Notes under the pieces: generated by a model
The model's input: the letters and a program-made list of their open reading frames with translations, nothing else
Database searches by the model: none
Told to the model about the DNA's origin: nothing
Translations under genes and position numbers: made by a program
Assembly: GCF_900107795.1 (NCBI RefSeq)
Contig: NZ_FNRL01000012.1
Coordinates: 1-64,000 of the forward strand
Direction of reading: 5' to 3'
Length of the DNA stretch: 64,000 bases
Origin: Chitinophaga terrae (ex Kim and Jung 2007)
Lineage (GTDB): Bacteria; Bacteroidota; Bacteroidia; Chitinophagales; Chitinophagaceae
In this document: positions 8,160-18,200 of the stretch, piece after piece
How the letters are laid out: the number at the start of each line of letters is the position of its first letter
Position numbering within the stretch: the stretch's first letter is position 1

Positions 8160-9269
8160 ATGAAAAAGATACTTCTTGCTATAGCATTTATTTTTTCGGC
8201 TTTTGCAGCATGGGCACAGGAAAAGATCACTGATGAACTTAAAGCGCTTTCCGATAACGGAAAATATGATGAAATAGTTAGCAGGTATACCTCCAATACC
8301 AGCGCCTACCCGGCAAAGGCCTTGTGCTATATCGGACAGGCGTATTATATGAAAGAAGATAATGAGAATTGCCTGAAATATATGGATATGGCCATTGCAA
8401 AGGACTCAAAAATTGCAGAGGCTTATTATCTAAAAGGAATGACCTATTCGTATATGGGAAAATTTGAGGCGGCTATCCCTTTGCTCCAAACGGCAATCGG
8501 CCTGCAACCAGCGGAAGCCGACAATTATAGCGGGCTTGGAGACGCATATTATAACCTGAAACAACAGGATCAGGCTTTAGCGGCTTATCAAAAGGCTACA
8601 TCGCTCGACCACTGCCCAGACAGGCCTTATGTTATGATAGCCCAGATCTATACAGACAAAGAAGAATACGCGAAGGCAATTGAAGCATATTATACGGCGA
8701 AATCAAAAATTTCAAAAGAGTCTGCCTCCTACCTGAGTGTGTTGTACAATTTGGGCACAATGGAATACCTGCACGGTGATGCAGACCACGCCGCTACCGT
8801 GCTCACAGAACTGATACTAACGGCGCCGGATGATTATCCTTCCTATGCCCGGTTAATACAGGTATTTAATCGGCAGAAAAAATATGAACAGGCACAACTC
8901 TATAAAGAAAAACTTTATGCAGCCCACAAGGATGGCAAACTACCTGGTAACATGCAAGACAGGTTCTGCATCGACCAGTTTAAATGGAAGGATTACAGCG
9001 TAATGGTATTTGAACGGTATGAAAACGAAAACAAAGGCCGGATTTACTACAAACATATCTTTTATGTACTCGACAAGCAGGAACAAACCGCTTTGAGCGT
9101 ACAATCTGAATTTTCGCCCATATCTGTTGAATTAAAGGGACCTAAATACCTGCTCTGCGCCAGCAAAGGCAATTCGCACCTGAACCCGGGTATCGGGTTA
9201 AAAGAGGATACTAAATATGAGAACCTTAAGGCGCTGGCGATTAAGCTTTTTGAAAAATATCTTGAATAA
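8160..9269 (+). CDS. Secreted TPR-repeat protein
   Basis: 369 residues from the ATG at 8160, chosen because it begins a clean signal peptide (MKKILLAIAFIFSAFAAWAQ) and lies after a promoter-like TATATTTG. The first two thirds are tetratricopeptide repeats, for example A.AYYLKGMTYSYMGKFEAAI.LLQTAI and ADNYSGLGDAYYNLKQQDQAL.AYQKA, suited to protein-protein contact in the periplasm. The last 110 residues (from about FKWKDYSVMVFERYE) are a separate beta-rich domain that I cannot name. The kinase on the other strand also has an exported TPR sensor, but a functional link is only a guess from the divergent arrangement. Confidence 0.75.
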   Translation: MKKILLAIAFIFSAFAAWAQEKITDELKALSDNGKYDEIVSRYTSNTSAYPAKALCYIGQAYYMKEDNENCLKYMDMAIAKDSKIAEAYYLKGMTYSYMGKFEAAIPLLQTAIGLQPAEADNYSGLGDAYYNLKQQDQALAAYQKATSLDHCPDRPYVMIAQIYTDKEEYAKAIEAYYTAKSKISKESASYLSVLYNLGTMEYLHGDADHAATVLTELILTAPDDYPSYARLIQVFNRQKKYEQAQLYKEKLYAAHKDGKLPGNMQDRFCIDQFKWKDYSVMVFERYENENKGRIYYKHIFYVLDKQEQTALSVQSEFSPISVELKGPKYLLCASKGNSHLNPGIGLKEDTKYENLKALAIKLFEKYLE

Positions 9270-9295
9270 ATAGTTTTACAACCTGCACGAAATCA

Positions 9296-10513
9296 CTACA
9301 CTTTGCAATCGCTTGTTGTCGGCCGCAGGCAGAGCAACAACATGGCCACTGCGCCCAATATCACCAGCGACATCAATGCAAAATCCCGCCCCAGATGCCC
9401 GGCATCCGTGCTCTTGCCCAGGAAATCCGTTATAACGGCGCCTGAAAAAACACCGCCCATATTCATAATGCCATAGGCGGTAGCACGTTTGGCGCTGGGC
9501 ACAAACTGGCAAAGGATAGGCATATTGTTCGCATCAAACATCCCAAAACCCACCCCAAAGCAAAACGAGGCAGCAACCAGGAACAGGGGCGAATGGCCTA
9601 AACCCAGGAACAGTAATGCAGGTATGGTTAAACTCAATCCAATTGCACTGGTATAGATCCTTCCCCTGATGTTGCGTTGTACCCATTTATCGGATAAAGG
9701 TCCGCCTATCGCCACACCAATGAAACAGGAAACAGCGGTGGAAATAGTCGCCAGCGGGCCTGCTTCGCCCATGGGTACATTTAAAGAACCGGCAAATAGT
9801 GTAGGCAGCCAGTTCTTTATAGCCCATCCCGGGATACTGGGAATAGAAAAATAAAGAAAGATGATCCAGAACGGCAGCAATGTTACTACGCCTTTGATAC
9901 CCCGAAAAAAAGGAGGCCGTTCTTCCTTTATATCCGGCCTGTGTTCCCGCAAAAACAAGATCAGCACAAAGGAATATACAATCCCAATAATACCAAACCA
10001 GTGAAATGTTTGCTGCCAGGAAAACGCTGCGGCAATAGTGGCGCCAAAACCGCCCAACGCCTGCCCGGTATACAGGCCAGTCATATGGATGCCTACTGCC
10101 AGCGAACGGCTACGCGTACTGTGATAATCCGCGATCAGCGATAACCCCGCCGGGATATACAGCGCCTCGCTGACGCCCATCACGGCCCGCAACCAGTACA
10201 ACTGGTTAAACGTAGTGGCGTATCCCATCAACAATGTAACGGCAGACCAAACAAACAGGCTTCCTACAATCAGCGACTTCCTGTTAATCCTATCGGCAAT
10301 CATCCCCGAAACAGGCGACATAAAACCATAGATCCACAGGAAGATAGCCATCAGCCGGCCAAAGCTGGTAGCGCTTTCCAACTCCGATATACTTTGTTGG
10401 ATAGCCGGCTTCATGGTAGATAGCATCTGCCTGTCCAGGTAATTCAGCAACGCTACTACCCACAGCAACCCAACTACCATCCAGGGATAATATTTATTAT
10501 TTTTCATCAACAT
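9296..10513 (-). CDS. MFS transporter of the sialic acid locus
   Basis: About 405 residues with 12 predicted hydrophobic helices, of the anion:cation symporter/sugar-acid branch of the major facilitator superfamily. The family signature region between helices 2 and 3 reads GMIADRINRKSLIVGSL. It starts with helix WMVVGLLWVVALLNYLDRQ, the NYLDR motif typical of hexuronate/sialate-type carriers. The ATG at 10513 follows the mutarotase stop by two bases, so it is the last gene of the operon. In context it should import free sialic acid across the inner membrane; substrate assignment is from neighbours, not from residues. Confidence 0.82.
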   Translation of the reverse strand: MLMKNNKYYPWMVVGLLWVVALLNYLDRQMLSTMKPAIQQSISELESATSFGRLMAIFLWIYGFMSPVSGMIADRINRKSLIVGSLFVWSAVTLLMGYATTFNQLYWLRAVMGVSEALYIPAGLSLIADYHSTRSRSLAVGIHMTGLYTGQALGGFGATIAAAFSWQQTFHWFGIIGIVYSFVLILFLREHRPDIKEERPPFFRGIKGVVTLLPFWIIFLYFSIPSIPGWAIKNWLPTLFAGSLNVPMGEAGPLATISTAVSCFIGVAIGGPLSDKWVQRNIRGRIYTSAIGLSLTIPALLFLGLGHSPLFLVAASFCFGVGFGMFDANNMPILCQFVPSAKRATAYGIMNMGGVFSGAVITDFLGKSTDAGHLGRDFALMSLVILGAVAMLLLCLRPTTSDCKV

Positions 10514-10515
10514 GT

Positions 10516-11631
10516 TCAATGGGAATGTTTAGTGGCGGTAATTACATGCGGCGTTCTTGTGCCGGGTCGTACTTCTCCGCCGGGCAATACGACCATGCCA
10601 TTCCAATCTACCAGTGTAGTGGTTACAGGCGCCCAGATACTGCCGTTCGGATTCGTTATGGCGTCGGCGTTCCGCTGAACAGCTATTTCTCCCTGTACTT
10701 CCCAACTATCGGCTTCCGTATCGTAAACTAACACTTTATTGGAAAACCCGGGGTGCCGTTCACGCAGTTCAGCAGCCCTGGCAGCGTCTTTACCGTCATC
10801 GCCCCCGAAGATGACAAGCTGGTTGTTACCCGGATGCCAGGCCGGCGAAGGCGCCGCTACCACGGCGGCAGGAAGTGCTGCACAATGTGACCAACCGCTG
10901 CCGGGGTTATAACGGTAAGCATCCCGCAGGTAACCGCGCTTGCCTGCATGCAATGCTGTGCCGCTGAAAAGATAGAAATTATTGCCAGCCGCTCCCGCTA
11001 CGCTTAACATACGCGCCTCTCCGGGCCAGGAAGGCAACTGCTGCCAATGAGCCAGGCTATCGCCCACCGATAGATCCAGCATATAAAAATCATTTACCGC
11101 TGTATCATCCGCCGGCTGGCGCAATCCACCGGCCACGTATATACGATCCTGTACCTTTGCTCCACAAGTGTTAGCCAATGGTACAGGTAATGCCGGCAAG
11201 GTATCTATGCGCATGCGCCCTGCCTCCCATACAACCCGGAATACATCCCCGTAGTGACCATCGGCATTGCTGCCGCCGATGCAGATCAGTCCTTCGTTAT
11301 CGCAGACGGAAACCCCGTAACCCAGCGGCCGTGGCAATTTGCCAGCCAGTCGCCAGGTTCCGCCGGGCTTCTCCATTACAAAAACATGATCGTACCAGGT
11401 TTTCTTTCCTCCGTTCCAGGGCGTACCCCCGTTGGGGAAATTACTGCCGCCTGCCACTATCAGCGCACCATGGGAAGTGCCGGCAAACGATCCGGCAAAC
11501 CCTGTGCTGTCGGGCACCTCGGGCAGCGTATCCCAATGCAGGGAGAGCGCGGATGTTTCCGCGCTCTTATAGTCACAACTTTCGTTCATCAAACAGGTTA
11601 ATATAGCAATTATGAAATAGAAGATCCGCAT
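10516..11631 (-). CDS. nanM: Kelch-repeat N-acetylneuraminate mutarotase (NanM/YjhT type)
   Basis: About 371 residues from the ATG at 11631 (MRIFYFIIAILTCLMNESC), giving a lipoprotein-like signal. The rest is a six-bladed kelch propeller: repeated GG pairs (IVAGGSNFPNGG, LICIGGSNADG, IYVAGGLR, VIFGGDDG) each followed by aromatic residues. The cyclically permuted kelch mutarotases of sialic acid loci convert alpha- to beta-N-acetylneuraminate after sialidase release. Position between nanA and the MFS gene in a sialidase operon supports that role. Two bases separate its stop from the downstream ATG. Confidence 0.82.
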   Translation of the reverse strand: MRIFYFIIAILTCLMNESCDYKSAETSALSLHWDTLPEVPDSTGFAGSFAGTSHGALIVAGGSNFPNGGTPWNGGKKTWYDHVFVMEKPGGTWRLAGKLPRPLGYGVSVCDNEGLICIGGSNADGHYGDVFRVVWEAGRMRIDTLPALPVPLANTCGAKVQDRIYVAGGLRQPADDTAVNDFYMLDLSVGDSLAHWQQLPSWPGEARMLSVAGAAGNNFYLFSGTALHAGKRGYLRDAYRYNPGSGWSHCAALPAAVVAAPSPAWHPGNNQLVIFGGDDGKDAARAAELRERHPGFSNKVLVYDTEADSWEVQGEIAVQRNADAITNPNGSIWAPVTTTLVDWNGMVVLPGGEVRPGTRTPHVITATKHSH

Positions 11632-11640
11632 AAGCAAAAG

Positions 11641-12564
11641 TTAAACGGCAGTATGAGTTACAGATCCCAGCAGGGCTGCAAAACCGATCTGCTCCAGGTA
11701 CGCTGCTATCTTTGCCTGTTGATCATCGGTCAAGGCTTTTAGCGGCAGGCGGCAAGGACCCAGGTCTGTTCCCAGGAGTTTCATGATCGCTTTTTGCGCC
11801 GGGATAGGCGAATACCATCCCAGGCATTGGATCATTTTCACCGCCTGGTATTGCATTTCCCTGGCAGCTTCCAGTTGCCCGTCATTAAAGAGTTGCATCA
11901 CCTTCAGGTATAACGGCGCAGCGAAGGTGTAGGTACTGCCAATAGCGCCTTTTGCGCCTACCGACAACGCCGGCAACAACAGCTCATCGTAGCCGAAGAG
12001 AATATCAAATTTCCCGTTCCCGTAATTCAGGCAGGCCTGGTATTCGTGCAACGTACTGGCAGTATACTTGATGCCAGCCAGGTTGGGAATACGCTCCTCT
12101 CCCAGTTGCAGGAACTCCAGCGGGTTCACGGCTACGCCGGTAATCGCAGGAATATGATAATAATAGAAAGGCAACGCCGGCGCTGCTGCTGCAATCTCCG
12201 CCATGCAGTCTACCATTGTATGTGCAGAAGCAGGTTTAAAATAAAATGCGGATACTGCGGAAATAGCATCCGCCCCTGCCTGCTGGGCATGCGCAGCCAG
12301 CCTGCGGGCTTCCGCGATGGAAGAATGGCCCACATGCACCAGCACCAGGCAGCGTTTGTTCACTGCTTTAATATAGGCTTCTACGGTAGCCATGCGTTCC
12401 TCGGAGGTAAGATTAGGTCCTTCCCCATTGGTGCCGCAAATGAATACTCCTTTAACGCCCTGGCTTACCAGTTTATCTACTATCGCCTGTACCAGCGAAA
12501 GGTCCAGGGACCCATCCGCATGAAATGTGCTGAACGTTGCAGCAATCAATCCTTGTATTTTCAT
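11641..12564 (-). CDS. nanA: N-acetylneuraminate lyase (DHDPS/NAL superfamily)
   Basis: Cytosolic class I aldolase of 307 residues that splits N-acetylneuraminate into N-acetylmannosamine and pyruvate. The TIM-barrel shows GTNGE at 44-48 (carboxylate-binding loop), the tyrosines of FYYYHIP at 133-139 and the Schiff-base lysine K166 in NLAGIKYTAS. The superfamily also contains dihydrodipicolinate synthase, but GIKYTA with F-Y-Y-Y-H-I-P and the sialidase neighbourhood favour the lyase. It lies five bases downstream of the sialidase stop and nine bases upstream of the nanM ATG, clearly in one operon. Confidence 0.88.
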   Translation of the reverse strand: MKIQGLIAATFSTFHADGSLDLSLVQAIVDKLVSQGVKGVFICGTNGEGPNLTSEERMATVEAYIKAVNKRCLVLVHVGHSSIAEARRLAAHAQQAGADAISAVSAFYFKPASAHTMVDCMAEIAAAAPALPFYYYHIPAITGVAVNPLEFLQLGEERIPNLAGIKYTASTLHEYQACLNYGNGKFDILFGYDELLLPALSVGAKGAIGSTYTFAAPLYLKVMQLFNDGQLEAAREMQYQAVKMIQCLGWYSPIPAQKAIMKLLGTDLGPCRLPLKALTDDQQAKIAAYLEQIGFAALLGSVTHTAV

Positions 12565-12569
12565 GTTCG

Positions 12570-13736
12570 TTATTTCTGTTTACTTGTTTGCTCCAGCCAT
12601 TTGGTATTGAATTTTCTCAATACCAGGCTGTAATTGAATCCTTTGTTCTGCTGCGTGTTGGTTTCATACAGGCAGTAGATCACTCCTCCCGGGCCGGCGG
12701 CCATATCGCTATATCCTGCGGGACCGGTGCTAAGCACCTGGTGCAGGTTCCAGGTATTGCCATCATCGAATGATATACTGGCTGAAAGATTGGCACGGGG
12801 ATGTTTTTCTATATTCCTGCTGTCTGGATTCACGAAAACGATGGCAGGTTTGCCCTGCGGTTTCCAGTCGCTTACCCGTACAATACTGGCCATACAGGTA
12901 GGATCGAACAACTCGTCGGCATACCGTGCGGGAGTCCAACCGGCAATACCATCTGTGCTTACGCTGAAGGCGCGTCGCTTCAGGGGCGATGGATTACGAA
13001 TGCTCATGAGTACGCGGTTATCTGATAATTCGACGGGCTGACTTTCATTCGGGTTCGGAATTAACGCTGAAGAATCAGCAACGATAGCTCCCCGATGCCA
13101 GGTCTGACCGTGATCGTCGCTATAGATGGTAGCCACGCATGAAGGGCTGTGACTTCTGCGGGGTGTGAGTTTGCGGCTATCCGCCAACCACACGGCTGCA
13201 AGCAGCCGGCCCGAATGCAGCTGGATACCGTGGCCAGGGCCAGGCGCCAGTACTTTCCAGTTATACTCCGGTTTGAACTGGTCGTATACCGCGGTGATGT
13301 TGCGGGGCTGCGACCAGCTTTTACCATCGTCAACAGACTGTATATACCAGGCCTCTTTGTAATCTTTCTGGTACAGGAGATGCACTACTCCCCGTTCATC
13401 TACAATGGGTGTAGGATTGCCTACCGGCCCCTGTCTCATCGTATCCAGGACTTTGATCTCACTCCAGGTTTTGCCGCCATCTGTACTGCGGCGCATGATC
13501 AGGTTCATATCCGCCCAGTCGCTGGCATTGCCGATGCGCCCCTCGCAAAACGCGATCAGGGTTTGTTTCGGCGTCAGCACAAGGGCCGGAATCCGCATGG
13601 AAGCATATTTGCTGTCGGGTTCCAATACAACATGTGTTTCGTTTAACGCACCGCCACCTGCCGTTCGCGTGGTGCGGCAGGCAGTTATCATACTGCCGGC
13701 AGCGATGATCAATAAAAATAGTCGGGTTCTTCTCAT
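12570..13736 (-). CDS. Exo-alpha-sialidase (BNR-repeat neuraminidase)
   Basis: 388 residues with a lipoprotein-type signal ending at Cys20 (MITAC), so probably anchored in the outer membrane. The six-bladed sialidase fold shows the RIPAL motif at 48-52 (first arginine of the carboxylate-binding triad), further arginines in SIRNPS (247) and PRANLS (314), the E-S-Q-P acidic site at 231-234, and four Asp boxes: STDGGKTW at 84-91, SVDDGKSW at 134-141, SDDHGQTW at 206-213 and SFDDGNTW at 322-329. It would cleave terminal sialic acids from host or environmental glycans for uptake by the SusCD pair just upstream. No extra carbohydrate-binding module is present. Confidence 0.92.
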   Translation of the reverse strand: MRRTRLFLLIIAAGSMITACRTTRTAGGGALNETHVVLEPDSKYASMRIPALVLTPKQTLIAFCEGRIGNASDWADMNLIMRRSTDGGKTWSEIKVLDTMRQGPVGNPTPIVDERGVVHLLYQKDYKEAWYIQSVDDGKSWSQPRNITAVYDQFKPEYNWKVLAPGPGHGIQLHSGRLLAAVWLADSRKLTPRRSHSPSCVATIYSDDHGQTWHRGAIVADSSALIPNPNESQPVELSDNRVLMSIRNPSPLKRRAFSVSTDGIAGWTPARYADELFDPTCMASIVRVSDWKPQGKPAIVFVNPDSRNIEKHPRANLSASISFDDGNTWNLHQVLSTGPAGYSDMAAGPGGVIYCLYETNTQQNKGFNYSLVLRKFNTKWLEQTSKQK

Positions 13737-13749
13737 TATCCGTAGTATT

Positions 13750-15213
13750 CTATTTGTAACCTTCTGTTTGTGTCATGTTCGGGTTGTTAGCCAGCACTGT
13801 TGTATTGACAGGCCAGAACAACGGCGTGGTCTTGCCTTTCAGGTTAGGCACGTAATTGTAAACATCAATAATGCCTCCTTTGTGAAAGCGAACCAGGTCG
13901 AACCAGCGCTTGTTCTCGAAAAATAGTTCCCGTCCCCGTTCGTCCAGTATCTCCATTTCTATCGCCTGTTTTGACATTGCACCGTCGTAAGCGTTTATAC
14001 CTGCACGTGTTTTCACCAGATCCAGGTACTTTTTACTGTTGGCGAAATCGCCCAGCTCCGCGTAGGCTTCTGCCTTCAGCAGGTACAGATCGGCAAGGCG
14101 GTAGATGATAATATCATTATCCGCATACCGGTCGTCGGCATATACAGTTCCCGGATACTTGGTGATCCAGCTGATCTTAGGCCCGGAAGGATACATATCC
14201 GCAATCCAGGTGAATGGAATGCGTTTGTCTGCAGGGTCTGTGAACAGCGATTTCGACAAAGGACTGATCTGGTAAGCGCCCTGGCCGTTGGTAGAATTTT
14301 TCACATAAGGGATCTGCTCCTTGTTGATAGCCCCTTCCAGTACGTCTTTAAAAGGTAATGCATTCTTGGCATAATTTCCACCAGGTGTTTCGTCCTTGCT
14401 GTAATATGCGGCCATTAGTACTTCAGTATTACCTGCAGCGCGTACGCCGGTAACTTTGGCAAAATCGGCATTGAGTTGTACGCCTGTTGCTTCCACTTCA
14501 GCAACTGCATTCATGGCGGCCTGCAGATCAGCCTCCACACCGCCTATCACCCTTGCTTTCCATAGCAGCGCGTCTGCCTTCATAGCCATGACGCTTCCAT
14601 ATGCAAAACGATATTTGGAAGGATAAGCGGTTTTCGAAAAACCGGACATGCTGCTGAACTGCGCTGCGGCAGCGTCCAGGTCGGCCAGCACCTGCGTCAT
14701 CACTTCTGCCCCGGTGGAACGCTTATGCAGGATGACGTTTTCGTCTGTAATCGCTTCCAGCACGATGGGTACGCTGCCGAATACACGCAGCAGGTGGAAA
14801 TAAAAATAAGCCCGTAAGGCCAGCGCCTCGCCGGTGATCTTCTTTTTCAGATCAGGGTTGGAACTGAACGGGAAAGCTTTGATCTTTTCCAGCAGCAGGT
14901 TGCAATGCCCGATGCCGCGGTACCATTCTGAATAATTGACTGCCCCGTTGGACGGTGACAATGTTTGCGACCAGGCCACTCCGAAACGTGAGTTGGTGGC
15001 AGATATCAATTCTTCGCTACGCTCGGTGCCATAAGTAACGTTGTTGGCTATACTCCGTAATACGGTGTAAATGCCGATCACGTTCGGTTCAAAATCGCCT
15101 TCATTCTGGAAGAAAACCTGCTCAGTGATCTGCGATTGCGGTTTTACCTCCAGCAATTTGTCGCAGCTTGTGAGCAGCGCCAGGAGCAATATATAACAGC
15201 TAATTCTTTTCAT
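13750..15213 (-). CDS. SusD/RagB-family surface lipoprotein (sialic acid locus)
   Basis: 487 residues with signal and lipobox (LLALLTSCDKLLEVKPQ). The N-terminal SusD-like domain starts with the usual ITEQVFFQNEGDFE and includes helix pairs such as ALRAYFYFHLLRVFGSVPIVLE; the C-terminal RagB/SusD domain ends with DERGRELFFENKRWFDLVRF, the hallmark block of the family. It caps the SusC channel and binds the glycan at the cell surface. The gene lies 16 bases after SusC and 13 before the sialidase. Sialoglycan specificity is inferred from the operon. Confidence 0.9.
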   Translation of the reverse strand: MKRISCYILLLALLTSCDKLLEVKPQSQITEQVFFQNEGDFEPNVIGIYTVLRSIANNVTYGTERSEELISATNSRFGVAWSQTLSPSNGAVNYSEWYRGIGHCNLLLEKIKAFPFSSNPDLKKKITGEALALRAYFYFHLLRVFGSVPIVLEAITDENVILHKRSTGAEVMTQVLADLDAAAAQFSSMSGFSKTAYPSKYRFAYGSVMAMKADALLWKARVIGGVEADLQAAMNAVAEVEATGVQLNADFAKVTGVRAAGNTEVLMAAYYSKDETPGGNYAKNALPFKDVLEGAINKEQIPYVKNSTNGQGAYQISPLSKSLFTDPADKRIPFTWIADMYPSGPKISWITKYPGTVYADDRYADNDIIIYRLADLYLLKAEAYAELGDFANSKKYLDLVKTRAGINAYDGAMSKQAIEMEILDERGRELFFENKRWFDLVRFHKGGIIDVYNYVPNLKGKTTPLFWPVNTTVLANNPNMTQTEGYK

Positions 15214-15229
15214 ACTTCATGATTTAATA

Positions 15230-18200
15230 TTAGAACCTGAGATTTGCGCCCAAAGAAAACTGCCTGGCCCTTGGGTAGCCGCCCGGGTCGAAACCGCTGT
15301 ATATTTCAGGGTTCAATCCTTTATAAGCAGTAAGGTAGGCCACGTTGTAGATACTGCCGGAAATATTCAGCCCCGATGCGTGAATCCTTTTAACCATGGA
15401 CGCGGGGAAATCGTACGACAGCGTGATCTCACGCAGTGCAAGAAAATCGCCTTTCTCAAACATCACGGATACATCAGAGTTGTAGCTGGAGTTATTACCC
15501 AGCGTGGCATTTCGCAGGTAGTTGCGCTGACCATAGTCGTAATCGGCAAAGGAGAAACGGGCATACTTTTTACCCTGATCGCCCTGTTCTTTCCAAACAT
15601 CGTTGCCCAGCGCCTGTTTAGGCGCCCCTTCGTTAAACGCGCGGCCCTGGCCCATGGAACGGGCAAGCGCACCGTTGCTGATCATGTGTCCCAGTGCATA
15701 ATCCAGGTTCACGCGCAGGGAAAAGCCTTTATAGGAGAAGGTATTTTGCATACCGCCCAGTTTATCAGGGTTCCGGTAACCGATGAATACCTGGTCTTTT
15801 GTATCGATCACCCCATCGTTATTAACGTCTTCGAAAATGAAATCACCGCCGTGTTTACCCACTTTAATACCCTGTGGAGAGGCAAGGTTATCTTTCACTT
15901 TTGCATTCCATGCAGCAGCTTCCTCGTCTGTTGCAAACACACCCAGTACATGATAACCGTAGATAGCGTAAGGCCGCTCGCCTACTGCCAGGCCGCCTGC
16001 CTCCACTTCTTTGCCTGCGGCTTTGTCGTAGATAATATCTCCACCCTGGCGGTTCTTAGCCCGGCCATTATCAGGCAGTTCTGTGATGGTGGTCCTGTTG
16101 AAAGCAAACGTGAAGTTGGCATTCCAGCTGAACGACTTTGATTTGACAACAGTGCCGCCTACTGCAACTTCGATACCGCGGTTGCGCAGGGAACCGTTGT
16201 TATAGGTAATGTCCGGGAATGGAGCTTCGGATGGCAGCGGTTTTGAAGTAAGCCTGTCCTTCGTCAGCTTGCTGTAATAGTCTAATGATAGGTTCAGGCG
16301 GTTGTTGAAGAACCCCGCATCCACTGCGATGTCTGTAGTTACGGTAGATTCCCAGCGGAGGTTAGGATTAGAAAGCCCTGCACGTACAATACCGGAACTT
16401 ACAGCATAGGTAGCGGAGCTGTATTTGCCATAGGTATCTGCAATGCTAAGACCGCTGAGGCCTGCAGCGCCCCAGCTGGCGCGGAGTTTAAGGCTGCTCA
16501 CTTTGCGGCTGTTCCAGAATTTCTCCTGGTCTATATTCCAGCCGGCAGATACAGACGGGAAGAAAGCATATTTATTACCCGGCGCGAAATTGGAGAAACC
16601 ATCGTAACGCAGTGACCCACCCAACAGGTAACGCATTTTGTAATCGTAGCTGAATTGCCCGAACAAGCTGGCAGAGCGGGATTCGCCAAGGCCTGTGCGG
16701 AAGTCCAACACATTGCTTACTACCTGACCGTTAATAATGGAAGTAGGATCTTCTTCTATCGTATATATGTAATCGTTAGCTGCCCGCTGCGATCCCATAT
16801 CTTTTTCGTGGTTGGTATTACGTGTGAAGTTCATACCGGCGAGTGCGGAGAAGTGATGATCGTTGTGGATGCTGAAATCGTATTGCAGCACCTGGTCGAG
16901 CATCAGCTGCCGGGAACTGTTGGTATAATCGTCTTTCCAGCGTTGCTGCGCCGGTTGTATTTCGTCGGCCGGCGTGGCTTTGCGCATGAAAAGTTCTGTA
17001 TAGTCTTCCAGGAGGTAAGAAAGAGATGGGCGCCAGTGCAAACCTTTGGTAATGGTAAGGTCGGCGCCGACGCGTGTGACCAGGCGTTCCGTATTGGTGC
17101 GCATATCATCGTATTTCAGCGTGTGAAAACGATTGCGTACGGTGTACAGTTCACCAAGGGCAGGGTTGCCATCGTCTTTATAAATGCGGATCAGGGGTGT
17201 GATACGGATAGCGCGTACCAGGTCGTTTTGATAGGCGTCTACATAGTTCGGTTTTACATTCTGGTAGTTGACCATGAACTCAAGGCGCAGGTTGTCGGAT
17301 GCGCGGTAACCGAAGTTGCCCAATGCGTTGTAGCGCTGGTACCGGGTGCCTACCAGTACGCCTTTCTGGTTCGTATAGCCCATGGAAAAGTTATAATCGG
17401 CCCTGTCTGTGCCACCGCTCAGTGTAACATTGTCTGTATTGCTTACACCGGTGTTCCAGAGCAGATCCTGGTAGTGGTTATCAGCAAACAGCAGCTTGGA
17501 ACCGGGATTAATAGGATCGTCCATTGTTTGCCAGCCATGAGCCAGGAGGTTATCGACGTATGCCTGTCCTTCTACCTGCACGATGTTGTCGTATAAGGCA
17601 GTGAGATAGGTGCTTTTTCCGAACTGTCCTTTTTGCGTAAATACTTTTGTACCGGCGGAGAACCCGGCGTTGTACAGGAGGTTGTTTTTATCCAGTGCGT
17701 CGCTGGTTTTGGCTACTGTTGTACGTGCGAGGCGGAGGTAATCAGCCGCGCCGAGGTAATCGTAGTTCCTGGCCTGGGTTTCCCAGGTGGTGCGGTGATT
17801 GAGAGTGATAGTTGATTTCGTGTTGAGTTTACCTCTTTTTGTTTTGATAACGATAACGCCGTTGGCGCCACGTGCGCCATAGATGGCGGTGGAGGCGGCG
17901 TCTTTCATTACCTGCATGGATTCGATATCGTCGGGGTTTACGTCGTTGATCGACCGGAAAACGCCGTCCACCACTACCAGCGGGTTGGTACCATCAACGG
18001 CGCCAACCTGTGCGCCATTGTTATTGGCCAGGCCCGAGCCGTAGACGTTAGGTTTAGTGCCGCCGCGTATAATAATATTAGCGGCGCCAACGCCTGGTTG
18101 TCCCTGGTTGATAGGTAAAGATACGCCAGCAATCTTACCCTGCATAGCCTGTACAGGGTTGGGATTGGGATTGTTCTTCAGTTCTGCGATATCCATTTTG

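Noticed and set aside
16655-17596. Long forward-strand open frame (313 codons) inside the first SusC gene
   Set aside because: Antisense shadow of a well-defined TonB-dependent transporter; composition and lack of start signals do not support a gene.
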